Of a stretch of 6,780 bases of DNA, positions 1 to 6,768 are shown one piece after another. The translations under genes were made by a program, and so were the position numbers. Every line of letters begins with the position of its first letter. The stretch's first letter is position 1. This stretch comes from an uncultured bacterium (GTDB lineage Bacteria; Bacteroidota; Ignavibacteria; Kapaibacteriales; UBA2268): NCBI GenBank assembly GCA_937875295.1, contig CALLXS010000032.1, positions 1 through 6,780 of the forward strand, written 5' to 3'. The notes below the pieces were generated by a model. It was not told where the DNA came from. It saw nothing but the letters and a program-made list of their open reading frames with translations, and made no database searches.

Positions 1-639
1 AGCTGTAGAATATATAAAGATAAGAAAGTGTATTTTTTTACTGAACCAATAATTGGTGATAATATCTCTATTAAAAATATTGCATTAATTGATTTAGAGT
101 CTAAAGAAGTTAAAGATGTTACTCAAAGTGATATGATTGTTTATGATATTATTCCTATTGATGAAAATTATTCTGCATTTTTAGGAACTAAAGATAAGAT
201 GGCAATAATTAGAATTGTTAGTAATAATAGTGGACTAATTGTAAAAGATTTTTATGACTCCAATCGCTATGGAATATATAAATCCGGCATACTAAATCCA
301 GACAAATCATTATCATTGTGGGGTTGGAATGGCACAAATTACCTATATACAACTACAACTACTCCATTAGTTGAGTATTTATCTGAAATTAAAGAAGAGA
401 AAATATCTAATAATTTTGAACTTTACCCTAATCCTACTTCAAATGAATTAAATATTTACAATCAAAATACTAAAATTGATAAAATTAAATTGTATTCAAT
501 CCCTTACAAAGAGTATCCGGTTGAAATAATCGAATCAAATAACCAGCTTACAAAGATTAATACTAATTTTTTACCAATTGGAACATATTTTTTAATTATA
601 AATGAAAAAGAAACCTTAAAATTTAATATTATAAAATAA
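1..639 (+). CDS. C-terminal part of a secreted protein with T9SS type A sorting domain (5' end outside window)
   Basis: The frame is open to the left edge (it reads SCRIYKDKKVYFF from base 1), so this is the 3' end of a longer gene; the GTG at 28 is probably not the start. The last ~76 residues (from about base 409) form a type A T9SS sorting domain. It starts with the hallmark NNFELYPNPTSNELNIY, continues with short beta strands, and ends with the typical LPIGTYFLIINEKE...FNIIK pattern. Family knowledge says this domain sends proteins across the outer membrane through the type IX system, where it is cleaved off. The part before it has alternating short strands, with turns such as NPDKSLSLWGWNGTNYLY, and resembles the blades of a beta-propeller. 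That fold is an inference and the function is unknown. A threonine run (TTTTT) sits in the linker before the sorting domain. The gene ends one base from the converging acyltransferase remnant. Confidence 0.9.
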   Translation, partial: SCRIYKDKKVYFFTEPIIGDNISIKNIALIDLESKEVKDVTQSDMIVYDIIPIDENYSAFLGTKDKMAIIRIVSNNSGLIVKDFYDSNRYGIYKSGILNPDKSLSLWGWNGTNYLYTTTTTPLVEYLSEIKEEKISNNFELYPNPTSNELNIYNQNTKIDKIKLYSIPYKEYPVEIIESNNQLTKINTNFLPIGTYFLIINEKETLKFNIIK

Positions 640-640
640 A

Positions 641-1130
641 TTATATAGTTCGATTAAGAAATTTAATTTTAGAAAAAGCTTTAGCTAAAATTAATGAAAT
701 AAAGAATGAAATAGTTAATTTTAAAGGAATAATAACAAATATATTTTGAAACATAGATAGATGAATATAGTTTATTACGAAATCAATTGCATATAAAACT
801 CCCGGATGGATTAAATAAATGCCAAAAGTCAAATATGCTACTTTTGAAAAGTAATTTTCTTTTAAATTTAATTGATAGAAAAAAATAAATATACTTATTA
901 CCCCTACTATAACTAGTGGTGACAAATACCAATAGAAATATATGTTATTGTATTCTGAAGAGTTATAAATGATTATATTATCAATAATACTATAGGAATT
1001 AGATACTAAAATTTTCATCTAATATTGAATTCTCAAAGCCTATGATTATATATTTTCCAGAAACATGAAGTAAAATTACTAAAATTGTTGCTACTGTTCT
1101 TAATGTATCGATTGAATAATTTCTATTCAT
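641..1130 (-). pseudogene. Acyltransferase 3 (OafA/YrhL-type) remnant, internally deleted and frameshifted
   Basis: Two pieces of one membrane acyltransferase lie in different frames. The N-terminal piece begins with ATG at 1130 and reads MNRNYSIDTLRTVATILVIL then LHVSGKY, the typical first transmembrane segment of acyltransferase-3 proteins, including the conserved histidine. It stops at TAA 999-1001 after 43 codons. The C-terminal piece, shifted by one base, is open from 1018 to the stop at 641-643. It holds the late part of the family: YLSPLVIVGVISIFIFF, then LTFGIYLIHPGVLYAIDFVI and a last hydrophobic helix ending in FSKIKFLNR. The family is usually about 330-380 residues, so some 180-220 residues from the middle are missing, including the second to roughly eighth membrane helices. 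Intact members move acetyl or other acyl groups onto surface polysaccharides or lipids. The remnant should be inactive. It starts 13 bases after the DUF1801 gene and ends convergently with the T9SS cargo gene. Confidence 0.85.
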
Positions 1131-1143
1131 TATATTAAATAAA

Positions 1144-1572
1144 TTAATCACATTTATAGTTTTCTTGAGTAAATCTAATTGTTTCTTTGCAAAGTTTTTC
1201 TAATACTTCAAGGTTTAAATCAGATAATTTACTAAAATAAATACAAACCTTGCCTATAGTAAATTTTCCTAAATCATTGAGTAATTTATCATTTTCTTCG
1301 GTTGGAATATAAGCATAAAGAGAAAATTTAGGTTTTCTTGGAGAAAATCCAATAATTGGTGCATCTCCTTCATGACCACTTTTTGTAGTATAATGATATT
1401 TACCAAATCCGATAATAGTCGGACCCCACATTAGTGCTTCGTATCCAGACCATTTGGACATTAATTCAATTAATTTGTATGTATCTATTTTTTTCTGTTC
1501 AGTTTGAACGAAAGTGTTAATAAATTCATTTACATTTTCATTCGTCCATTCTGTTTTATTTTGTCTTGCCAT
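1144..1572 (-). CDS. DUF1801 domain-containing protein (YdhG-like)
   Basis: This is a complete 142-residue soluble protein with no signal peptide or membrane segment. It matches the DUF1801 family by its ordered motifs: MWGPTIIGFGKYHY (residues 48-61), EGDAPIIGFSPRK (68-80), a strand FSLYAYIP (83-90), and LGKFTIGKVCIYFSKLSDLN (101-120). These resemble the recurring family text MWGPSIIGFG-SYHY-GFSPRK-LGKHKTGKSCLYIKKL. The fold is a small alpha/beta domain of the YdhG type. No enzymatic activity is established for the family to my knowledge, so I assign no function. The length is normal for stand-alone members. The gene lies 19 bases downstream of the DUF4153 gene and is probably cotranscribed with it. 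The start MARQNKTEW is the first ATG of the frame and fits the family's usual short N-terminus. Confidence 0.92.
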   Translation of the reverse strand: MARQNKTEWTNENVNEFINTFVQTEQKKIDTYKLIELMSKWSGYEALMWGPTIIGFGKYHYTTKSGHEGDAPIIGFSPRKPKFSLYAYIPTEENDKLLNDLGKFTIGKVCIYFSKLSDLNLEVLEKLCKETIRFTQENYKCD

Positions 1573-1591
1573 ATTAATTTAAAACTTTTTA

Positions 1592-3304
1592 CTATTTCAA
1601 AAACAAAAGACCTTCAAAAGCATCTATAACAACTTCTCCGGTATTTAATTTCTTTCCATTATTTGTTAAAACTATTAATTTACAATCATTCCCTGTAAGA
1701 GAAATATCTTGAATATTTACTTTGTTTTGTTTGTTGTTCTCTTTATTATACATTATTAACGGTATTAATGAAATTGAATCTTGATTATTATCTCTTTTTA
1801 ATTTTATTTTATCGTTTTCTAAGATTACAAGGGTATTAATATCTGAATAAAGAGTATCATTCTCCATATTTTTAGCTAATCTAATTACAGATTTATATTC
1901 ACTTATATCAAATTTTATATTTGTATCATTAGAGATAATTAAATTAAAATATTTATCATTTTGATTTTTGTCTGGAATATTTAATTTATCAACCAAAGTA
2001 TAAACATCAGCATCTTTACCTAATGCACTAAATAAATAATGAATACTATTTTTTCCGTAATTATTTTGTAAATAATATGCTAAATCCTTTATTCTGTATT
2101 GTTTTATCAATGATAAAGAATTATTATTAACATAATTAATTGAATTATTCCAATTGATTTCTTTTAGTAATGATTGAAATTCATTTTTAAGTTTGTTCTC
2201 AGTAATGTATATTGGGCTCCATGGACCAATTGCAGAAAGCAAAGAAACAAATGAAAATGATATTAATATCACTTTTGGGTTATGCGATTTACTAATTATT
2301 AAATAAATTGCAACCGCAAAAAACCATATATTTAAAATTATGATTAATAAACGATTAAGCGTAATACCATAATCTGAGAATCTCCTAATAATCCCGATGA
2401 ACATTAAAATTAATAATGGAATTAAAAGCAAAGGTAAATATCGAGTAAAATAATTTGCAATTTTATTATCTTTTTTCTCATAAAGTGGGTGTATAATAAT
2501 TATCGTAACAAAGATTGATACAGCCAAAATTGACACTAACCACGATACCCAACCATTTGGTAATTCCCAATTTATAACAATTTTTATTAAATATCCATAT
2601 AAAATTATAGTATAAATCGAAATTAAAGGTAATAAAATATATAACCCTAATATTTTTAAAATATATGGATAATTAATTGTTTCTGTACCTTTTTCATTAC
2701 TTTTTGATTGTATTTGTGATAAAAAATAAGTTGGGGCAAATATCACAAAACTAAACACAGCTAAATATTGGTAAACATCGTTATCAATTTTTACTAAAAA
2801 TAATTTATCCAATGATATAACTGCAAGAGACAACCCTACCATAATTACTGCAGAAAAAAATCCTGATATTATGATTAGGTATATAGTTTTCAATAAATAA
2901 TTCCACCATTTAAGCGAATTTTTATCAAATATAAATGCTGAGAATAAAATACAAATAGCAAAACTTAGCATTAAAATATAAAATTGAGAAAAAAACGCTT
3001 CAGGTAAATCGTTAGGAAATGTAGAGCAAATCAATAATAAAAGTGCCATTAATATTAAATTAATGGCACTAGTTAATATTTTTTTGTACCTATCTTCTGC
3101 AAATAAATAAAAAGATAATGTGAGTAAGATTGATAAAATTCCAAAAGTTGCCCATTGTGTAAAATTATTAAGATCGTTGTTAATAATTTTTAAAATTAAA
3201 GTAGATGCTAAAATAATTATACTTACAAAAGTAAGTGGAAATCTAATTACCGCATAGATAATTTTTTCTTTAAATTCTTTAAAAGAAATTTTTGGAAAAC
3301 TCAT
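1592..3304 (-). CDS. DUF4153 domain-containing polytopic membrane protein
   Basis: This 570-residue protein has about eleven predicted membrane segments in its first ~360 residues (roughly 18-40, 50-69, 76-95, 105-126, 138-168, 178-196, 213-240, 252-275, 288-306, 318-338, 344-360). A hydrophilic C-terminal region of ~200 residues follows. Family landmarks I recognise for DUF4153 are YPYILKILGLYILLPLISIY (212-231), WELPNGWVSWL (246-256), DYGITLNR (311-318) and the GPWSP motif (360-364) ending the membrane part. It should sit in the cytoplasmic membrane. The family's role is not defined, so none is claimed. The C-terminal part is rich in short charged and strand-like stretches and is less conserved in my memory than the membrane core. 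It follows the cupin gene after 76 bases, the largest gap in the run, so it could have its own promoter, but I see no convincing one. The ATG at 3304 is the first available start and precedes the first membrane helix by a normal distance. Confidence 0.88.
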   Translation of the reverse strand: MSFPKISFKEFKEKIIYAVIRFPLTFVSIIILASTLILKIINNDLNNFTQWATFGILSILLTLSFYLFAEDRYKKILTSAINLILMALLLLICSTFPNDLPEAFFSQFYILMLSFAICILFSAFIFDKNSLKWWNYLLKTIYLIIISGFFSAVIMVGLSLAVISLDKLFLVKIDNDVYQYLAVFSFVIFAPTYFLSQIQSKSNEKGTETINYPYILKILGLYILLPLISIYTIILYGYLIKIVINWELPNGWVSWLVSILAVSIFVTIIIIHPLYEKKDNKIANYFTRYLPLLLIPLLILMFIGIIRRFSDYGITLNRLLIIILNIWFFAVAIYLIISKSHNPKVILISFSFVSLLSAIGPWSPIYITENKLKNEFQSLLKEINWNNSINYVNNNSLSLIKQYRIKDLAYYLQNNYGKNSIHYLFSALGKDADVYTLVDKLNIPDKNQNDKYFNLIISNDTNIKFDISEYKSVIRLAKNMENDTLYSDINTLVILENDKIKLKRDNNQDSISLIPLIMYNKENNKQNKVNIQDISLTGNDCKLIVLTNNGKKLNTGEVVIDAFEGLLFLK

Positions 3305-3380
3305 ATAATAAAAATTTCAATTTTAAATATTCAATAATATTTTTTTATCTCTTTAATTGTGAAAAACATTATTCAAAAAA

Positions 3381-3824
3381 TTATCTTTCTTCTATTTGCC
3401 AAATATCCCAATACCTTGCATCAAATCTATAATCATCATTTAAGCTGTCTTCGAGTTTAGATGTAGAAAAGAATTGAATTATAGTATCATCGGTAAGCGA
3501 CATAAAACCATTTGCATAGCCTTTAGGAATAAATAATATTGATGGCTTTTTGCTTGATATTATAAATCTATGGGGTTTTAAGTTTTTATTCGGATTCTCG
3601 AAGTTGTCAATCTCTACAGCTCCAACTATAGCAGCTCCATTAGCTACATACACATATTTGGTTTCGTTTTTATGAGCATGCCATGCTCTTACGAAACCTT
3701 TAGAGTGGTTTGAGACTTGATAAAATCTCTTTACATCGTTAAAATTAAAATCATTAACAAATGAGACTTGCCCTCTATCATCTACAGCTAAGCCTCCAGC
3801 AATCATATTAGGTTGAGAAATCAT
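3381..3824 (-). CDS. RmlC/FdtA-like cupin: nucleotide-sugar epimerase or ketoisomerase
   Basis: This is a cupin enzyme of the dTDP-4-dehydrorhamnose 3,5-epimerase superfamily, 147 residues from the chosen start. It begins MISQPNMIAGGLAVDDRGQV, then has VKRFYQVSNHSKGFVRAWHAHK (31-52), a strand KYVYVANGAAIVGAVEI (57-72), IPKGYANGF (99-107) and a C-terminal DDYRFDARYWDIW (130-142). RAWHAHK occupies the place of RGLHYQ in RmlC; its HxH pair (H49, H51) recalls FdtA/QdtA 3,4-ketoisomerases. The classical RmlC GFAHGF is here GYANGF. The substrate is thus a nucleotide-linked keto-sugar, but the exact reaction stays open. The frame also allows an ATG at 3860 (159 residues), overlapping the upstream gene by 32 bases. 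I prefer 3824 because family members begin near this conserved text and the start falls just after the upstream stop at 3829. It acts in the cytosol, presumably with the adjacent SDR enzyme. Confidence 0.88.
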   Translation of the reverse strand: MISQPNMIAGGLAVDDRGQVSFVNDFNFNDVKRFYQVSNHSKGFVRAWHAHKNETKYVYVANGAAIVGAVEIDNFENPNKNLKPHRFIISSKKPSILFIPKGYANGFMSLTDDTIIQFFSTSKLEDSLNDDYRFDARYWDIWQIEER

Positions 3825-3828
3825 ATTT

Positions 3829-4782
3829 TTATTGATTAATAATAGACAATTCTGGAACAAATTGTTTTAAAAATAGTTGATTAGTATATCTTGGATTAGA
3901 GAAATCCTTAATTCTTCTCTCTTCAATTAAAGTTTTAACTTCTGAGATTCCATCATCAATTGAATAAATTGATTTCCAATTTAAAATATTTTTTGCTTTT
4001 TCACCTATCACTCGATAATTTCGAGCATCTTGGAAAGGAATTTCTGAAATTTTCATTTCTGCATCAGGATAGTGATTTCTGACTTGATATGCTAAATCTA
4101 CAATTCGTACATTTTGTCTATGTAAATTATAAATACCTGTATGTTGTGTATCAATATTTTCGACAATTGCTCTTGCTACATCCTTGACATGCAAAAGCGG
4201 TCTAAATTGGTCTCCACCATATACTGTTAATTTACCATCTGTAGCTGCTTTTAAAGTAAGTAAATTAACTACTAAGTCCATTCTAATGCGAGAATATAAA
4301 TCTGATACTCCAAAGATTGTACCTAATCTAAAAATAATTGAATTTTTATCTTTTAGATAATCTTCTGCTTTTTTCTTCGATTCTGCATATACAGATAATG
4401 GATTTGTTAGCGAATCTTCAGACAATTCACCATGCTGAGCACCATAGACAGAACAAGTAGACATAAAGACTATTCTACCATCGAAGTTTTCACTTAACCA
4501 CTTTACTGTTTCAGAATTGACATCAAAACTTACATCTGGATTAAGCTGGCAAGCTCCATCACCTACCAAAGCTCCCAACCAAACAACGCCATCTGCCCAT
4601 TCAAGATTAGATTTAAGCAGCGAAGTATTTCTCATATCTCCATAAATAAATTCAACAGGTTTTCGGTATGATTCTTCATATAATAAACAATCATATACTT
4701 TTATATTATGATTGCTTTCAAGAAATAAATCTGTCACTGCACCACCTATGTAACCAGCACCACCAACTATTAATATGTTCAT
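3829..4782 (-). CDS. NAD-dependent epimerase/dehydratase (extended SDR), nucleotide-sugar type
   Basis: This 317-residue extended short-chain dehydrogenase/reductase is full length for nucleotide-sugar epimerases and dehydratases. The nucleotide-binding glycine motif GGAGYIGG is at residues 7-14 after the first strand MNILIV. An acidic residue (D31) ends the second strand, as expected for NAD preference. D49 in GDMRN corresponds to the adenine-contacting aspartate. STCSVYG (108-114) carries the catalytic Ser/Thr region, and YAESK (132-136) supplies the Tyr-x-x-x-Lys pair. The C-terminal half has GGDQFRPLLHVKDVARAI (189-206), the usual family RP-HV-DVA segment that shapes the sugar-nucleotide site. 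The substrate cannot be read from sequence. Pairing with the cupin gene four bases downstream points to synthesis of a modified sugar for lipopolysaccharide, capsule or glycoprotein. It begins 43 bases after nadC. Alternatives include a 4-epimerase, 4,6-dehydratase or 4-ketoreductase. Confidence 0.92.
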   Translation of the reverse strand: MNILIVGGAGYIGGAVTDLFLESNHNIKVYDCLLYEESYRKPVEFIYGDMRNTSLLKSNLEWADGVVWLGALVGDGACQLNPDVSFDVNSETVKWLSENFDGRIVFMSTCSVYGAQHGELSEDSLTNPLSVYAESKKKAEDYLKDKNSIIFRLGTIFGVSDLYSRIRMDLVVNLLTLKAATDGKLTVYGGDQFRPLLHVKDVARAIVENIDTQHTGIYNLHRQNVRIVDLAYQVRNHYPDAEMKISEIPFQDARNYRVIGEKAKNILNWKSIYSIDDGISEVKTLIEERRIKDFSNPRYTNQLFLKQFVPELSIINQ

Positions 4783-4825
4783 TGTAATTTTAATTAAATA
4801 TTTATAAATACTATTTCCTAAGTTA

Positions 4826-5686
4826 TTATTCGATTTCTAAATGAATATTTGCAGATTTCACACTATGAGTCAAAGCACCTGATGAAATTGCATCAACACC
4901 TGTAGGTACATATTCATTTAAATTCGCTAAATTTATACCTCCAGAAGCTTCGACGAAAACTTCTTTATTATTTAATTTATTTCTTATTAAATCCATCACT
5001 TTATAGAGTTCATCAGGAGAATAATTATCTAATAGTAATCCGTCGACTCCACATTTTAGAGCTTCTTTTATTTGATCGTCATTTTCAACTTCTATTTCAA
5101 TTGGCAAATTAAAATTTTTAGATTTAATTTTATTAATTGCAGCAGTGATACTATTTGCTGCTTTTATATGGTTATCTTTTATTAAAATACCACTTGATAA
5201 ATTATATCTATGATTTTGCCCACCAGCAACCGCAACAGAATATTTTTCAAAAATTCTAAGTCCAGGAGTAGTTTTGCGAGTATCTAAAATTCTAACTCCG
5301 AAAGGTTTTGCGATAGATACATACTTTGCAGTCATAGTAGCTATACCACTCATTCTTTGCATAAGATTTAAAATAATTCTTTCTTTTGATAAAATTTCTT
5401 TGGTTGAGCCAGTTATTTTGGCAAAGATTTCTCCGTTTTTTATGAAATCGCCATCTTTATTGATTGTTTCAATTTTAAAAGATTCATCGAAGAAATGTTT
5501 TAATAATATAGTTCCTGACAACACAAGATCATCTTCAGCTTGAAACAAAGCTGTAGTAACTTCATTATTGTCAAAAATAGGGTCAGATGTTTTATCGCCA
5601 TCGGGCATATCCTCTATAATAAATTCTTCAATTTTTGATTTTATAATATTTTGAGGAATATCTAATATTTGATCATATTTTATCAT
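4826..5686 (-). CDS. nadC: Nicotinate-nucleotide diphosphorylase (carboxylating), quinolinate phosphoribosyltransferase
   Basis: NadC joins quinolinate to phosphoribosyl pyrophosphate, releasing CO2 and pyrophosphate to give nicotinate mononucleotide, the last quinolinate-specific step of de novo NAD synthesis in the cytosol. The 286-residue length is typical. Motifs appear in order: EDMPDGDKTSDPIF (25-38), the N-terminal domain with QAEDDLVLSG (49-58), ERIILNLMQRMSGIATMT (102-119), DTRKTTPGLR (135-144), EKYSVAVAGGQNHR (147-160), LIKDNHI (168-174), IEIEVEN (196-202), LLLDN (217-221) and EASGGI (246-251). The expected catalytic and PRPP/quinolinate-binding residues are therefore present: R103, R137, K138, H159, R160, K170, E199 and D220. 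Nothing looks broken. The ATG at 5684-5686 overlaps the nadA stop by one base (TAATG), implying cotranscription and possibly coupled translation. The gene looks functional even though the adjacent nadA frame is abnormal. Confidence 0.97.
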   Translation of the reverse strand: MIKYDQILDIPQNIIKSKIEEFIIEDMPDGDKTSDPIFDNNEVTTALFQAEDDLVLSGTILLKHFFDESFKIETINKDGDFIKNGEIFAKITGSTKEILSKERIILNLMQRMSGIATMTAKYVSIAKPFGVRILDTRKTTPGLRIFEKYSVAVAGGQNHRYNLSSGILIKDNHIKAANSITAAINKIKSKNFNLPIEIEVENDDQIKEALKCGVDGLLLDNYSPDELYKVMDLIRNKLNNKEVFVEASGGINLANLNEYVPTGVDAISSGALTHSVKSANIHLEIE

Positions 5687-6768
5687 TATTTACTTAGCTC
5701 CAGCATTTTTTCTAATGGTTTTAAAGCTGCCAATCTTAAATTTTCTTCCATAAAAATTTGAGGTTGAAGTGTTTCAAGAGATGTTATTAATTTATCAATT
5801 GTAATCTTTTTCATATATTCACAATCATTACAATTTAGCCCATTTATTGCGCTTACGGCATAATATTTTTTATAAGGATTATTAAGTTTCATTTGATGAA
5901 TTACCCCAGTTTCAGTTAAAATTATAAATTCTTGAGCATCGTTAAATTTTGTATAATTAATAATTCCAGTGGTAGAACCTATAAAATCTGCGTATTTTAA
6001 TATATTTTGAGGGCACTCAGGGTGAGCTAAAACCTTTGCATTTGGATAAGTAGCAATTTTTTCTATTAAATCTTCTTCTGAAAACCTTAAATGTACATGG
6101 CATCCACCATCCCAAATTTTAAGTTGTCTTCCAAATTTTTCAGAGATGAATGTTCCTAAATTTTTATCTGGTGCGAAACATATTTGTTTATCATGAGGTA
6201 CAGATTTTACGATTTTTTCAGCATTTGATGAAGTGCAAATGATATCAGATAGAGCTTTTATTTCTGTAGGACAATTGATATATGTAATAAAAGTAGCATC
6301 AGGGTTTTGTTGCTTCCATTTTCTGAATTCGTTTTCAGGAATTGAATCAGCTAATGAACATCCTGCTTCAAAATCTGGTAAAATGACTTTTTTTGTAGGA
6401 TTTAATATTTTTGCAGTTTCTGCCATAAAATGAACTCCGCAGAAGACAATAATATCTGCATTAGTTGATTTTGCTGCTTGAGCAAGAGCTAATGAATCAC
6501 CTAAAAAATCTGCAACATCTTTATAAGGGAATACCGACAACGAATCAAGTGCCTCTGTGCGAACCAATTCATCTTCATCTTGTGCCAAGCGTAATAAAAT
6601 ATTTTTCGATGCATCACTTATGAAGTCAACCAAAAAAGGAGCAACCATACTTCGAACAGTGTTATCATCATCAAACGACATATCTTTTAAAATTTCAAAT
6701 TGTTCATCAGTTAAAACAGCAAATTCATCATATTGTTGTAATAAATTGATTTTTTCTTCTGTTGTCAT
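5686..6768 (-). CDS. nadA: Quinolinate synthase A with N-terminal HEAT-like segment replacing the normal N-terminus (chimera)
   Basis: Residues ~84-360 are NadA, the [4Fe-4S] enzyme that condenses iminoaspartate with dihydroxyacetone phosphate into quinolinate. Seen are DVADFLGDSLALAQAA (84-99), FCGVHFMAETAKILNP (109-124), PDFEAGCSLAD (131-141), DIICTSSNA (175-183), APDKNLG (199-205), WDGGCHVH (219-226), HPECP (249-253), GSTTGI (264-269) and CNDCEYMKK (313-321). Predicted cluster ligands C137, C223 and C316 are all kept. Residues 1-83 are not NadA. They resemble two HEAT-type repeats of 31 residues, each with a D/E-rich turn plus VR (V38-R39 and V69-R70). The normal first strand and AH(N/Y)YQ motif are absent. 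Aligned by my recollection of the Thermotoga protein, its H19 and Y21 fall on D75 and L77, while S36 is kept as S92. Activity is doubtful. The frame stays open to the right edge, so the true start could lie upstream; GGGGAAG, 5 bases before the ATG, may be a ribosome-binding site. Confidence 0.9.
   Translation of the reverse strand: MTTEEKINLLQQYDEFAVLTDEQFEILKDMSFDDDNTVRSMVAPFLVDFISDASKNILLRLAQDEDELVRTEALDSLSVFPYKDVADFLGDSLALAQAAKSTNADIIVFCGVHFMAETAKILNPTKKVILPDFEAGCSLADSIPENEFRKWKQQNPDATFITYINCPTEIKALSDIICTSSNAEKIVKSVPHDKQICFAPDKNLGTFISEKFGRQLKIWDGGCHVHLRFSEEDLIEKIATYPNAKVLAHPECPQNILKYADFIGSTTGIINYTKFNDAQEFIILTETGVIHQMKLNNPYKKYYAVSAINGLNCNDCEYMKKITIDKLITSLETLQPQIFMEENLRLAALKPLEKMLELSK

Noticed and set aside
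600..680. Possible bidirectional terminator between the convergent T9SS cargo gene and the acyltransferase remnant
   Set aside because: Only weak A/T pairings are visible and the coding ends are one base apart; no stable stem can be drawn.
641..1018. Reading the 125-codon frame as a small intact membrane protein
   Set aside because: It matches only the C-terminal third of acyltransferase-3 proteins, and the matching N-terminus lies just upstream in another frame, so a broken gene explains it better.
3305..3380. Possible promoter or terminator in the 76-base gap before the DUF4153 gene
   Set aside because: The stretch is nearly all A/T. I found neither a clear Bacteroidota TAnnTTTG box nor a GC-containing hairpin, so no element can be supported.
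4799..4810. A perfect 12-base palindrome (tatttataaata) in the 43-base gap between nadC and the SDR gene
   Set aside because: It is purely A/T in a very AT-rich spacer, has no T-run typical of a terminator on the transcribed strand, and is easily expected by chance.
5274..5543. An open + strand frame of 89 codons inside nadC
   Set aside because: It lies wholly opposite the well-conserved nadC coding sequence and shows no family resemblance.
6233..6433. An open + strand frame of 66 codons inside nadA
   Set aside because: It is antisense to conserved NadA motifs, with no recognisable protein features.
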